Positions 43,366 to 52,439 of a stretch of DNA of 64,000 nucleotides are shown here, in pieces. Numbering within the stretch: the first letter of the stretch is position 1; every line of letters begins with the position of its first letter. The notes beneath the pieces are model-generated. The model had not been told where the DNA came from. It did no database searches and was given only the letters and a program-made list of their open reading frames with translations. The position numbers were made by a program, and so were the translations under genes. The DNA is taken from the NCBI GenBank assembly GCA_963846775.1, contig CAWJXB010000006.1:434001-498000 (forward strand), written 5' to 3'. This DNA is from CAVYXA01 sp963846775 (GTDB lineage Bacteria; Verrucomicrobiota; Verrucomicrobiia; Chthoniobacterales; UBA10450).

Positions 43366-43692
43366 CTAATGAGAATTCGGCCCCAAAAATCTGCAATTAA
43401 TTACAGATAAAATCTGTATAGTCCGATTGCTTCTTCGAGCACTTGAGAATCTACAACGAGCAGCATGGCGCGCGAACCGGATTTAGTCGTAACGCCGACC
43501 GATTCATCGGGCAAGCCCAAAACAATGAGTCAGAGGGCACGAGCGTCCGGACGAAGAGAAGAGCTAAACGCTGAACTCCGACAGCAAACGGAAAGAAGGA
43601 TTTACGGGAGTAACATAGGAAATTCGTCATTCGTCATTTGGCTGACTTCCTGCTGGCAAACTTTCGCGACTACCATTAGATAAACCGCATCC
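43366..43692 (+). other. Gap without a convincing gene
   Basis: The stretch starts with the half-site GCATCTAAT and AT-rich sequence with a short hairpin (ACAGATAAAATCTGT). An open frame at 43465-43683 (72 codons) has odd composition and no recognisable feature, so I do not call it. Confidence 0.4.
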
Positions 43693-44652
43693 ATGGCCGA
43701 GAGAAATTCGCAACCGATTTCCGTCGTCACTGGGGGCGCCGGTTTTCTCGGCTCGCATTTGACCGATCGCTTGCTGTCGGAGGGCCATCACGTCATCGCG
43801 ATCGACAATCTCATCACCGGCAATACCGCGAACATCGGGCATTTGGCCGGGAACGAAAATTTCCAGTTCATCAAGCACAACGTTTCGAACTTCATTTTTC
43901 TGCCGGAAGAAAAAATCGATTACGTGTTTCATTTCGCGTCACCGGCCAGTCCGATCGATTATCTCGAACTGCCGATCCCAACGTTGAAAGTGGGCGCGCT
44001 CGGCACGCATAACGCGCTCGGCCTGGCCAAGGCCAAAGGCGCGGCCTTCATTCTAGCATCGACCTCGGAGTGCTACGGCGATCCGTTAGTCCATCCGCAA
44101 AAGGAAGATTACTGGGGAAACGTGAACCCGATTGGGCCGCGCGGCGTTTACGATGAGGCCAAGCGGTTCGCCGAAGCGATGACCATGGCCTATCATCGCT
44201 ACCACAGGATCGACACCAAAATCGTCCGCATTTTCAACACCTACGGCCCGCGCATGCGATTGCGCGACGGGCGCGTCGTGCCGGCGTTCATCGGGCAGGC
44301 GCTGAGCGGACAACCGCTCACCGTGTTCGGCGACGGCTCGCAGACGCGCTCGTTCTGTTACGTCTCCGACTTGATCGAAGGCATTTTCCGGCTCGCCATG
44401 AGCGATTTTCACGAGCCGGTCAACATCGGCAATCCGCGCGAAATGACGATCAAACAATTTGCCGACGAAATCATTCGCCTCACCGGAACGAAATCGACCA
44501 TCGAATACAAACCGCTGCCGGTGGACGATCCCAAGGTGCGCCAGCCCGACATCTCGCGCGCGAAGAAAATTCTCGGCTGGGAACCGAGGGTCGATTTCGA
44601 GCAAGGCATCAAAGAGACCATCGACTATTTCAAGAAATCCCTAAACGCCTGA
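43693..44652 (+). CDS. UDP-glucuronate decarboxylase-like NAD-dependent epimerase
   Basis: The extended-SDR enzyme uses NAD+ to convert UDP-glucuronate to UDP-xylose (or a related nucleotide sugar) for surface glycans. The 319-residue protein has the Rossmann turn VTGGAGFLGSHL, the UXS-like FHFASPASPIDY, STSECYGDP, the catalytic YDEAK and NIGNPREMTI. Its last 160 bp are the template for two diverged partial copies found downstream at 45948 and 47923, each following a dockerin-protein gene. Confidence 0.87.
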   Translation: MAERNSQPISVVTGGAGFLGSHLTDRLLSEGHHVIAIDNLITGNTANIGHLAGNENFQFIKHNVSNFIFLPEEKIDYVFHFASPASPIDYLELPIPTLKVGALGTHNALGLAKAKGAAFILASTSECYGDPLVHPQKEDYWGNVNPIGPRGVYDEAKRFAEAMTMAYHRYHRIDTKIVRIFNTYGPRMRLRDGRVVPAFIGQALSGQPLTVFGDGSQTRSFCYVSDLIEGIFRLAMSDFHEPVNIGNPREMTIKQFADEIIRLTGTKSTIEYKPLPVDDPKVRQPDISRAKKILGWEPRVDFEQGIKETIDYFKKSLNA

Positions 44653-44725
44653 CCGAACTACCAAACCTGGCCTTTTCTGAAAAGGTGGGCGGAAGTGGCA
44701 TGATCGTGGCTCATCGGGCGGGCCT

Positions 44726-45944
44726 ATGGATAGACGTTTTCCGGTCCGGTCGATTTTGGCGTTCATGATTTTGACGATCACGGCCACTCATTCCCGGTCG
44801 CAACCAGGAGTGGTCGTCTCATGGGGAGATCAGGCGATCCCACTTTCGTTCTACAATGCTAAGAGAATCATGTCCGTCACCGCGGGCAGCCAACACAATG
44901 TTGCGGTCAAATCCGATGGGATGGTTGTAGCTTGGGGGCATAACTATACTAACTGTAGTAGCTTGGGGCTACCCGACGCGGGGAATAATTCCTAACCCGC
45001 CAGGACTCGTAGACGTCGTGCAGATAGCGGCGGGCTATGACTATACTCTGGCACTCAGAGCAGATGGAACAGTTGTTGAGTGGGGCGATTGTTATCCCGG
45101 CGATTGTAGTGTGCCGCCGGGTCTCACCGGAGTGACACAAATTGCAGCCGGGGGAGAGCATTGCCTCGCGCGCAAATCCGATGGAACCGTCGTGGCGTGG
45201 GGATTTAACTCCAGCGGGCAATGCAATGTGCCTTCAGGTCTCAGCAACGTTATCGAAGTCGCGGCAGGTTGGCAACACAGCCTCGCCCTTAAAGCGGACG
45301 GTACCGTCATAGGGTGGGGCGATAATTTCTATGGCCAACGGAACATCCCTTCGAACCTCTTCGGAGTTCGTCACATTATTGCCGGAGGAAATAACAGTTT
45401 CGCTCTTGTGGATGCGCCCGCGATTGTTGTTTCCCGAAAAACACACGGCGTTGCGGGCGATTTCGATATTGAGCTTCCGCTCACCGGCACGCCCCATACC
45501 GAATGTCGTAGCGGCGGCCCGACCAATGATCATCGATTGGTCGTTACCTACGCGGCCGACGTTTCCGTCACTGGAAGTCCTCAAGCCGCGGTCACCTCCG
45601 GGGCAGGGCTCGTCGGCCGCGGCGGCATCGGTAATGGCGGCATGGTGGAGATCAACGGAAATACCGTGACCATCCCCCTGACTAATGTCGTCAATGCGCA
45701 GACAATCAACGTGACGCTGTTCGGCGTGAACGGCGGCGGGAACCTGGTCATTCCGATGGGAGTGCTCGAAGGCGACACAAATGGAAACGGAGCCGTCAAC
45801 GCCGCCGACGTGTCGTTCGTAAAAGCGCACCTGGGTCAGGGAGTTTCTTCGAGTAATTTTCGTGCGGACGTAAACGCAAACGGCCTAATCGATGCATCCG
45901 ACATCTGCGTCACGAAATCGCTAGTTGGCAGCGGTTTGCCCTAG
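44726..45944 (+). pseudogene. Secreted RCC1-repeat protein with dockerin, one frameshift
   Basis: The N-terminus (MDRRFPVRSILAFMILTITATHS) is a signal peptide. RCC1-like repeats follow with the pattern HxLAxxSDGTVVAWGxNxxGQ (four or five units). The frame from 44726 stops at 44995. The remaining repeats and the C-terminus are in another frame, open from 45018. Skipping one base near 44985 rejoins them as IIPNPPGLVDVVQIAAG. The C-terminus has a beta-domain (FDIELPLTG...ECRSGG) and a type I dockerin with two EF-hand-like loops (DTNGNGAVNAADV, DVNANGLIDASDI). Without the frameshift it would be ~405 residues and exported. Confidence 0.75.
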
Positions 45945-45947
45945 TTC

Positions 45948-46043
45948 ACGCGCGAACGAAATCCTCGGCTGGCAACGCAAAGTGCAGTTCGAAGAAGGGA
46001 TTAAGAACGAATCGATTATTTCAAGAAATCGCTGAACCGCTGA
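45948..46043 (+). repeat. Diverged partial copy of the decarboxylase gene 3' end (copy 2)
   Basis: It starts 3-4 bp after the stop of the RCC1-dockerin gene. ATCCTCGGCTGG...GTGCAGTTCGAAGAAGG and GATTATTTCAAGAAATCGCTGAA align with the last ~95 bp of the intact gene at 44491-44652, with one deleted base. Confidence 0.85.
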
Positions 46044-46130
46044 ATGCTAATCGTAGCGAAATGAGGTTCTGCTAGAGCTGGGATTTCCGGCACAGATCTT
46101 GCACCTCGTTGGCCTGAACCACCTCTTAGC

Positions 46131-47886
46131 ATGCGCTTTCTGCTTATCTTTGTCTGTTGGATGACCGCATCCCTGCTCGACGCTTCTCAGTCTCGCCGGC
46201 GAGCCTCAGAAAGTGAAAAGCGATTCCTTTGGTGGAACTGACGCGTTGCGGGCGGACAGCCGCAAGCCTGTATCAGCGATTGCTACAACCTTTAGGGACA
46301 TGTCGCACCCCAGTTCAGGCCCCGGCTGGTCAATTGTCGGTTCGCCGAACGTCAATACTGCACGAATCAACGAGTTAAGGTCGATCACCTGTGCTTCGCT
46401 CGCCGATTGTTGGGCAGTCGGGCGAGCGGGAGGCGACACTTACGGTACACTCATTCAACATTGGGATGGCCATTCCTGGGCGATCGTCAATTCGATATCA
46501 CCAGGGCCTGGAAGTGATGAACTCAATGGCGTGACGTGCGTATCTAGCACTGACTGTTGGGCGGTCGGCTTCGATTACGATAATAGCCACGGTAACGGAA
46601 TCTATCGCCCCTTGATCGAACGCTGGGATGGATTGTCTTGGTCCGTTGTACCCTCCGCTGATCTCGGAACAAATGCTATAGCTTACCTACATGGTATAAC
46701 ATGTATTTCATCCGCGCAGTGCTGGGCTGTTGGCTTTTATGCCGAGGCCCCTGGTCCTCCCAACTGGTATCGAACCTTGGTAGAACGATGGGACGGGAAT
46801 ACTTGGACAATTGTCCCTTCACCGAATTTCAATGAAACGCAAAATCACGCACTATTTGACGTGACATGCACCTCTGTAACGGACTGTTGGGCCGTGGGTG
46901 GGATCTTGTGGGCTCAAAGCCTGATTGAACACTGGGACGGGGCGTCTTGGACTATTGTGTCATCGTCAAGTCCCGCCAACGGCACCCTGAATAGCGTGGC
47001 GTGCCCTTCAAAAGCGGACTGTTGGGCGGTGGGATACTATACAGACAGCGGCGGCTACCACTCGTTGATCAAGCACTGGAACGGAACTTTCTGGAGCGTT
47101 GTTCCTCAATTTACAGCGCCTCAACCCAATCTGCTTTACGGCGTCTCCTGCCTGTCGAATTCAGACTGCTGGGCGGTTGGGGCGTCTTTAGGCAGCCCGA
47201 GTTACCGGACGTTAATTGGACACTGGGACGGCGCTTCGTGGGCTCTTAAAACTTCGCCAAATGTCATCCCCGGCAACGACACCTTGTACAGCGTTACATG
47301 CCCTTCGGAATCGATGTGCTGGGCGGCGGGGCTTGTGACCGGCAGCAGTTGGAGAACTTTAGTCGAGGAGTACTCTCTGACAGTTCCGCCCTTGCTCAGT
47401 GTGTCTTCCATCGCGAGTCACGGGAATGCCGGAACATTTAACATCGATCTGCCGCTTGCCGGTCCACCCGGTGTGGAATGCCGTGACCTTGGCGGCACAT
47501 ATTCCGTTGTGTTCACGTTCGTTAACGACGTGATCAGTTGCGGCAGCGTGGGTGGATCTGGCAGTTCTGTTGCAGGGGGTCCAAATCCGAATCAATGCAC
47601 GGAAATTCTAACAAATGTCCCAAACGCTAATTACGTTACTGCTGCCTTGAATGATATTCTCGATTCGCAGGGCAATAGCGGCAACGTATCTGTGCAGATG
47701 GGCTTGCTGAGCGGCGATGTGAATGCCGATGGAGTTGTAAATGCAAGCGATGTGGCTCTGACAAAATCGCGGATTGGTCAGGTGGTTGACCAAACAAACT
47801 TTCGCTCCGACCTAAGTGCCGATGGCAATATCAACGCTACCGACGTGTGTATCGTAAAAGCGCGGTCCGGCGCAGGTCTTCCGTAG
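46131..47886 (+). pseudogene. Secreted seven-repeat propeller-like protein with dockerin, signal peptide out of frame
   Basis: The main frame (open from 46213) has seven repeats of the pattern TC-x-S-x-x-DCWAVG...TLIEHWDGxxWxIV, fitting a seven-bladed propeller. It ends with the same FNIDLPLAG...ECRD domain and a type I dockerin (DVNADGVVNASDV, DLSADGNINATDV). The only signal peptide, MRFLLIFVCWMTASLLDASQS, starts at 46131 in a frame offset by one base, so a small indel near 46200 separates it. It is paralogous at its C-terminus to the preceding RCC1-dockerin protein. Confidence 0.75.
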
Positions 47887-47922
47887 GCCGGACGTCTTAG
47901 TATTACCTGGTTTTTAAACCCA

Positions 47923-48101
47923 CGCGCACGACCAGGAGAAAATCGACCATCGAATATAAACCGCTCTCCGTGGACGATCCCAAAGTGCGCCAGCCCGACA
48001 TCGCGCGTGCGAAAAAAATCCTCGGCTGGGAACCAAAGGTCCAGTTCGAGCAAGGAATTAAGGAAACGATCGATTATTTCAAGAAATCACTGAAACACTG
48101 A
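47923..48101 (+). repeat. Diverged partial copy of the decarboxylase gene 3' end (copy 3)
   Basis: The frame reads KSTIEYKPLSVDDPKVRQ then PDIARAKKILGWEPKVQFEQG and ends SLKH stop. It matches the last ~54 codons of the intact gene, with mostly synonymous changes. No start or 5' part exists here. Confidence 0.92.
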
Positions 48102-48154
48102 ACTCGAGCGCGACATTTTGCTGGCGCGCGGGTTTATTCGAGTGAAGCTCTCTC

Positions 48155-48646
48155 ATGCGCACCCAGGGATTCATTTGGGGAATTGCTTTGATCGGTTTGG
48201 CGTTTTCTTTAGCGGCGCAGGAAACGCCGGAGGCAACCGCCACCCTTGCCTTGGATCAATCCGACGTTTTCAAGAACATCGATAGTTTTGCCTTGATTCA
48301 AGCGTTGCCGTTGCCGATTCAATCGAACCTGTTTCCGGCGGAATCATTAAGTCTCGGTGAAATGAAAAAGCCTTCTCCACGCCGTCGATCCGCGGCAAGA
48401 GACGCCAAGGATTCAGTGGACAGCAAAGACGTCTCCGCTCGCGCGCTGGTTCCATCGAATCCGTTTTATTACGGCGGCGAAGTCGGCGTTTTCTACGGGC
48501 ACGCCACGGGCAAATTTGGTGGCGACGCGTTTGGCGGCTACGCGATCGGAACAGTCGGCAACGACAAATTGCAGATCACAGCGGGATCGTCCTATGAAGA
48601 ATTCGATGGCCGCGGCGGCCGATCCCGCTCGTTCGGGCCACGGTAA
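48155..48646 (+). CDS. Secreted hypothetical protein, beta-barrel-like tail
   Basis: A signal peptide (MRTQGFIWGIALIGLAFSLAAQ) is followed by an acidic region, a basic Arg/Ser linker and a C-terminal glycine/aromatic segment (NPFYYGGEVGVFYGHATGKFGGDAFGGYAIGTVGNDKLQI) typical of short outer-membrane-associated verrucomicrobial proteins. The final residues FDGRGGRSRSFGPR look truncated and may reflect a late frameshift. Function unknown. Confidence 0.55.
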   Translation: MRTQGFIWGIALIGLAFSLAAQETPEATATLALDQSDVFKNIDSFALIQALPLPIQSNLFPAESLSLGEMKKPSPRRRSAARDAKDSVDSKDVSARALVPSNPFYYGGEVGVFYGHATGKFGGDAFGGYAIGTVGNDKLQITAGSSYEEFDGRGGRSRSFGPR

Positions 48647-48803
48647 TTCGCCACGCGCGGACGAAGTCGGGAAATCGGCGATAGCTGACGTTACCATCAC
48701 CTGTCCGGTGTGTGGTGCGCCCACGGTCCAGGAGAAATGCAAAATCATTTGTCGCAGCGACGTTTGCCGCGGACGAGTGATCCTGAATTGTTCTGAATTT
48801 TAA
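48606..48803 (+). CDS. Small zinc-ribbon protein
   Basis: The C-terminal half TCPVCGAPTVQEKCKIICRS then DVCRGRVILNCSEF has six cysteines in a pattern fitting a zinc ribbon. It overlaps the end of the preceding gene in another frame. The ATG at 48606 or 48594 is possible. The real start is unclear because of the overlap and may be affected by the same frameshift. Confidence 0.6.
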   Translation: MAAAADPARSGHGNSPRADEVGKSAIADVTITCPVCGAPTVQEKCKIICRSDVCRGRVILNCSEF

Positions 48804-48863
48804 CGGCGCAACGTCCGCCACCTGCTTTTCCCGCCATCCACTCCGGATCCGCGACCGCTGAGA

Positions 48864-48892
48864 ACTTGACCGGTTAAGCCGGTCAAGTTTTT
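48864..48892 (+). promoter_or_regulatory. Operator palindrome, downstream copy
   Basis: AACTTGACCGG-TTAAG-CCGGTCAAGTT is a perfect 27-bp inverted repeat. The TGA stop of the winged-helix gene on the minus strand lies within it. A nearly identical palindrome lies upstream of the same gene at 49332. Confidence 0.7.
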
Positions 48893-49320
48893 TGGCCAGA
48901 GGAGAACAAATGCCAGTTCAGAGGGCGCTCTGGTCGAAGCGTGGGGGCGTTGCCTTGCGACCGGCCGGAATGGCGTTTCCAATGCGTGTCGGAAATTCTT
49001 GTTCGTGGCAGCCGACCGCTCAATTCGACAATTTGAAATAGCTCTGTGCTGACCGGGTTTTCACTATTGGCGCGATAGAAGCGACGGTAACGGTTAGACC
49101 AGCTCGTTACCAGACCGACGGCTAAGAGCGTCCGCAGTTCATCCTGGATTGTGCCAAGGGCGAACCCAGTGATCCGGGCCAATTCCCGTACGTAGCGCTC
49201 CCTTACCGGACTGGAGAACAGCGCCCGAAGCACCGCTGCGCGCACGGGTGAAACCAGCACATCCAAAATCTCGCGCTCCGACTTTGGCTGACGTCTTTGT
49301 CGAATCACTTTCGCGGTCAC
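48883..49320 (-). CDS. Winged-helix transcriptional regulator
   Basis: Residues ~15-85 form an ArsR-like winged helix-turn-helix (ILDVLVSPVRAAVLRALFSSPVRERYVRELARITGFALGTIQDELRTLLAVGLVTS). The rest is short and basic. The gene is bracketed by two copies of the palindrome AACTTGACCGGTTAARCCGGTCAAGTT, one 12 bp upstream of the start and one at the stop. This suggests autoregulation and perhaps control of the divergent pilus operon, whose start lies 120 bp away. Confidence 0.8.
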   Translation of the reverse strand: MTAKVIRQRRQPKSEREILDVLVSPVRAAVLRALFSSPVRERYVRELARITGFALGTIQDELRTLLAVGLVTSWSNRYRRFYRANSENPVSTELFQIVELSGRLPRTRISDTHWKRHSGRSQGNAPTLRPERPLNWHLFSSGQKT

Positions 49321-49331
49321 TGCTGCGATCT

Positions 49332-49361
49332 AAACTTGACCGGTTAAACCGGTCAAGTTCT
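49332..49361 (+). promoter_or_regulatory. Operator palindrome, upstream copy
   Basis: AACTTGACCGG-TTAAA-CCGGTCAAGTT differs by one loop base from the copy at 48864. It lies between the divergent starts of the winged-helix gene and the PilM-like gene, where bound regulator could affect both. Confidence 0.75.
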
Positions 49362-49440
49362 GAAAGCCAAAGGCGGTTAAAAACGTGGACTTCTGCTCGC
49401 GGTCTGGATAAAACCGGCCGGCGACACTAACGATTTCGTC

Positions 49441-51199
49441 ATGGCCACTGCTCCGCGCATTATCACGCTGAATCTCGGTTCGCAGACGATCGGGCTGGCC
49501 GAGTTTCAATTGCAGCCGAATGGCGGTTTGCTCTGGCTCAATTTTCGGCGCCGCGAAATCACGGTGGACCCCACGGCGGAAGCGGATGCGGAACGCAGAG
49601 ATTGCAGCAGCGTTGCGCGAGATGATGGAGGAACTGCGGCTGAAGAAAGGCGATGTGAATTTTGCCGTGCCGGGGCAATCCGTGTTCACGCGTTTTGTCA
49701 AGCTGCCGATCGTGGAAGAGGAGAAAATTGAGCGGATCATCTCCTTCGAGGCGCAACAAAACGTGCCGTTTCCAATCGATGAGGTGGTTTGGGATTATCA
49801 GCTCGTCGGCGGCGGCGCGGCGGAGCAAATCCAAGTCGTGCTGGTCGCCATTAAATCGGAGTTGCTCGATCAGATGAATGATTCGGTCGAGGAGACGGGC
49901 TTACAGACGCGGATTGTCGATGTTGCTCCGATGGCGCTCTACAACGCGTTTCGGTTTAACTATAGCGATCTGGGAGGTTGTTCGTTGCTGGTCGATATGG
50001 GTGCGCGCACAACCAATCTGCTCTTCATTGAGCCGGGGAGAATTTTTGCGCGCAGCGTGCCAATTGGCGGGGCGTCGATCACCGCGGCGATAACGAAAGA
50101 ATTCGGCGAAACGTTTGCCGCAGCGGAAGTGCGAAAGAAGCGGGATGCATTCGTTAGTCCAGGCGGGGCGGCCTTGGAGGCGAGCGACCTCAGTGTTGCG
50201 CGCGTGTCGAAAATGATAGGCGGCACGATGACGCGTCTGCAGGCAGAGGTGATGCGGTCGATCAGCCACTACCGCGGTCAGCAACAGGGCCGCGCGCCGG
50301 AGCGGGTCTTTCTCTGCGGAGGCAGCGCAACGACGCCGTACCTGCGAGAGTTCTTGCGCGAGAAAATGCAACTGCCGGTCGAGTTTTTTAATCCGCTCCG
50401 AAATGTGGCAGTGGCGCCGAGCGCGCCGGTGGCAGAAATGACGCGGTCGACACATTTGTTAGGGGAACTGGTCGGTCTGGCGCTACGGACGGCCACGGCT
50501 TGTCCGATGGAATTGAACTTGCGCCCGGAGAAGGTGACGCGCCGGCATGATTTTGAGAAGCGACGGCCCATGCTGGTGATGGCGGCAGCTTGCGTTGTGT
50601 TGGCGTTGCTGGGGTGGGCCGGATATTACGCGCGGGCTGCCCGCGTGATGCACGAGAGCGTGAACCAACTTCAGACGAAGATCGACATGATGCAGGCAGC
50701 GGAAGGACAACTGGCCAAATTGAAGAAGCAAACCACTTCACTGGACAACGTGGCAACGCCGCTGATCGCGGTGGTGGATGATCGCAGTTTCTGGGTGGAG
50801 CTTTTAGGGGACCTCAACGCGCGACTGCCGAAACACGATATCTGGATTACGGAGCTAATCCCCACTTCAGATGGCCAGCCAATCGGAGAGAACGACGCGC
50901 GAGCCACAACGCCGTTAGCAACTACAGAGATACGGGCAACAACGACTCAAGCGCGAACTCGAACAAGACCCGGCGGGCCGGTGATTGATGGGATTCTGAT
51001 CCGAGGTCTTTACCTGTTTAATCCGAAGCAGCAGGAAGTGGTGATAGATTACTTTCGCAGTCTCATCGGCTCGCGGTTTTTTAAGATCAACCCGAATGAC
51101 CAGGCGCGCGTGATTAAGTCGAGCATCCCGAACAACACGGAGTGGGCGTTTGATTACGAGCTACACCTCGATTTGCGCAAACCGTTGCCATTGCCATGA
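49441..51199 (+). pseudogene. PilM-like ATPase (Amuc_1101-like), one frameshift
   Basis: PilM is an actin-fold cytoplasmic protein that binds the inner-membrane PilN/PilO complex of type IV pili. The N-terminal strand with the phosphate loop (IITLNLGSQTIGLAEFQL) begins at the ATG 49441. After ~50 codons, near 49585, homology passes to the frame open from 49520 (RNAEIAAALREMMEELRLKKGDVNFAVPGQSVFTRFVKLP). The second frame holds LLVDMGARTTNLLF, FLCGGSATTPYL and, unusually, a C-terminal membrane span plus ~190 residues like PilN. It is thus PilM fused to PilN. The stop overlaps the next ATG. Confidence 0.8.
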
Positions 51200-52086
51200 A
51201 GGAGTGGTTTCAACAGAATCGATGGCTTGGCACGTTTCTAGTCGCGTTCGGCACGTCGATGTCGATTGCGCTGATTTTCCTCTGGATGGCCAGGAGCAGT
51301 TACGAGGAGGCTTTCGCGCGTTTCAAGGAAGCCGCCTTGGAACGAAACCGCCTGGAACGCCTCGATCCTTTTCCTAACGATAACAATTACAAGAAGATGC
51401 AGAACTTGTTCCGCGTTTATAGGACGGCGCTGGATGCATTTGAAAAAGAGATCAAGGGACACGTCTTGCTGGAGCCGCCGTTGGCCTCGAATGAATTTCA
51501 ATCGCGCTTGCGCGAGGCGCTCAGCGTCACCGCCGAGAAAGCGCGTTTTAACGGAGTCAAGCTGCCGGACAAATTCTTTCTCGGGTTTGACGATTTTACC
51601 GCGGCGCTTCCGAATACCTTCGCCACACCATTGTTAGGCCAGGAGCTGGCACAGATTCAACTCCTGGCGAACATCTTGATCGACGCGCGCGTGGACGGCG
51701 TGACGGAATTCCATCGATCGCCCTTGCCGGAAGAGCGCGGCGTGGCCGCGACACCGACGGCGATGGTGGGCCGTCTTAGTCCAGCCCAGCCGACCACCCG
51801 ACCGACAACGGTCCAGCGAAGCGTTGTCAATCTTAAGTTTACGGCGGCACCATCGGCCGCGCGCAAGGTGCTGAACGAGATCGCAAGCACGAACGAACAG
51901 TTTTTCATCATCCGCACATTACACGTGCGGAATCAGCAACAGAGCGGTCCGCCGCGCGAAGGTGAAGTTAGAGCGATGACGGTGCAGCCAACTTCCATAA
52001 AACAGCCGGGCGCGCTCAACTTCATAGTCGGCAACGAGCACATCTCAGTTTCGGCCAGGATCGAGATTGTGCGCTTTGATCTTTGA
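51196..52086 (+). CDS. Amuc_1100-like pilus-associated membrane protein
   Basis: The 296-residue protein has a short cytoplasmic start, one membrane span (~residues 11-30), a coiled-coil region and a C-terminal ferredoxin-like alpha/beta part. NEFQSRLREALSVTAEKARFNGVKLPDKFFLGFDDFTAALP aligns by shape with Amuc_1100 of Akkermansia, itself a PilO-like part of a type IV pilus system. The order between PilM/N and a secretin supports that role. It is coupled by ATGA overlap to the previous gene. Confidence 0.75.
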   Translation: MKEWFQQNRWLGTFLVAFGTSMSIALIFLWMARSSYEEAFARFKEAALERNRLERLDPFPNDNNYKKMQNLFRVYRTALDAFEKEIKGHVLLEPPLASNEFQSRLREALSVTAEKARFNGVKLPDKFFLGFDDFTAALPNTFATPLLGQELAQIQLLANILIDARVDGVTEFHRSPLPEERGVAATPTAMVGRLSPAQPTTRPTTVQRSVVNLKFTAAPSAARKVLNEIASTNEQFFIIRTLHVRNQQQSGPPREGEVRAMTVQPTSIKQPGALNFIVGNEHISVSARIEIVRFDL

Positions 52087-52439
52087 TCCCGATAGCCGTG
52101 TGGTGCGCAAAATCGGTGCCGCTCGTCCCCAGGATTTGACCGCGCCAGTTTGGGTCACAGCCTGCCCACCGTGTGCGGGCGTTACGGCGAATGCCAGTCC
52201 GGCCCGGATTTTCGGCGTCGCGCCGAAACGGACTTGTCTCCACGATTCGCCACCTCCTAGGTGAGCAAGCCCAGGAAAAGTTCGCGAACGCCGGAGGCCT
52301 TCGCCAGATCGAGTTGTGCGATCGCCTAAAAAAAGCGAAGTGATTCGGGAATCGTTACATCCTTGCATTGTTACAAAGAAATTGCTTTAACGATTAACGG
52401 TTAACGGTTAACGATTCATGCTTCAACGCGGCAAAGCCA
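52087..52439 (+). repeat. 353-bp repeat-rich gap inside the pilus operon
   Basis: TTTCGGCGTCGCGCCGAAAC and AGGAAAAGTTCGCGAACGCCGG repeat motifs of the element at 4540-4700, and ACGATTAACGGTTAACGGTTAACGATT is a short tandem repeat. No gene is seen. The neighbouring operon junctions overlap by 4 bp, so this looks like an insertion. Confidence 0.6.

Noticed and set aside
43465..43683. Plus-strand frame of 72 codons before the decarboxylase gene
   Set aside because: No domain, no conserved-looking segment and no good ribosome site; it could be chance.
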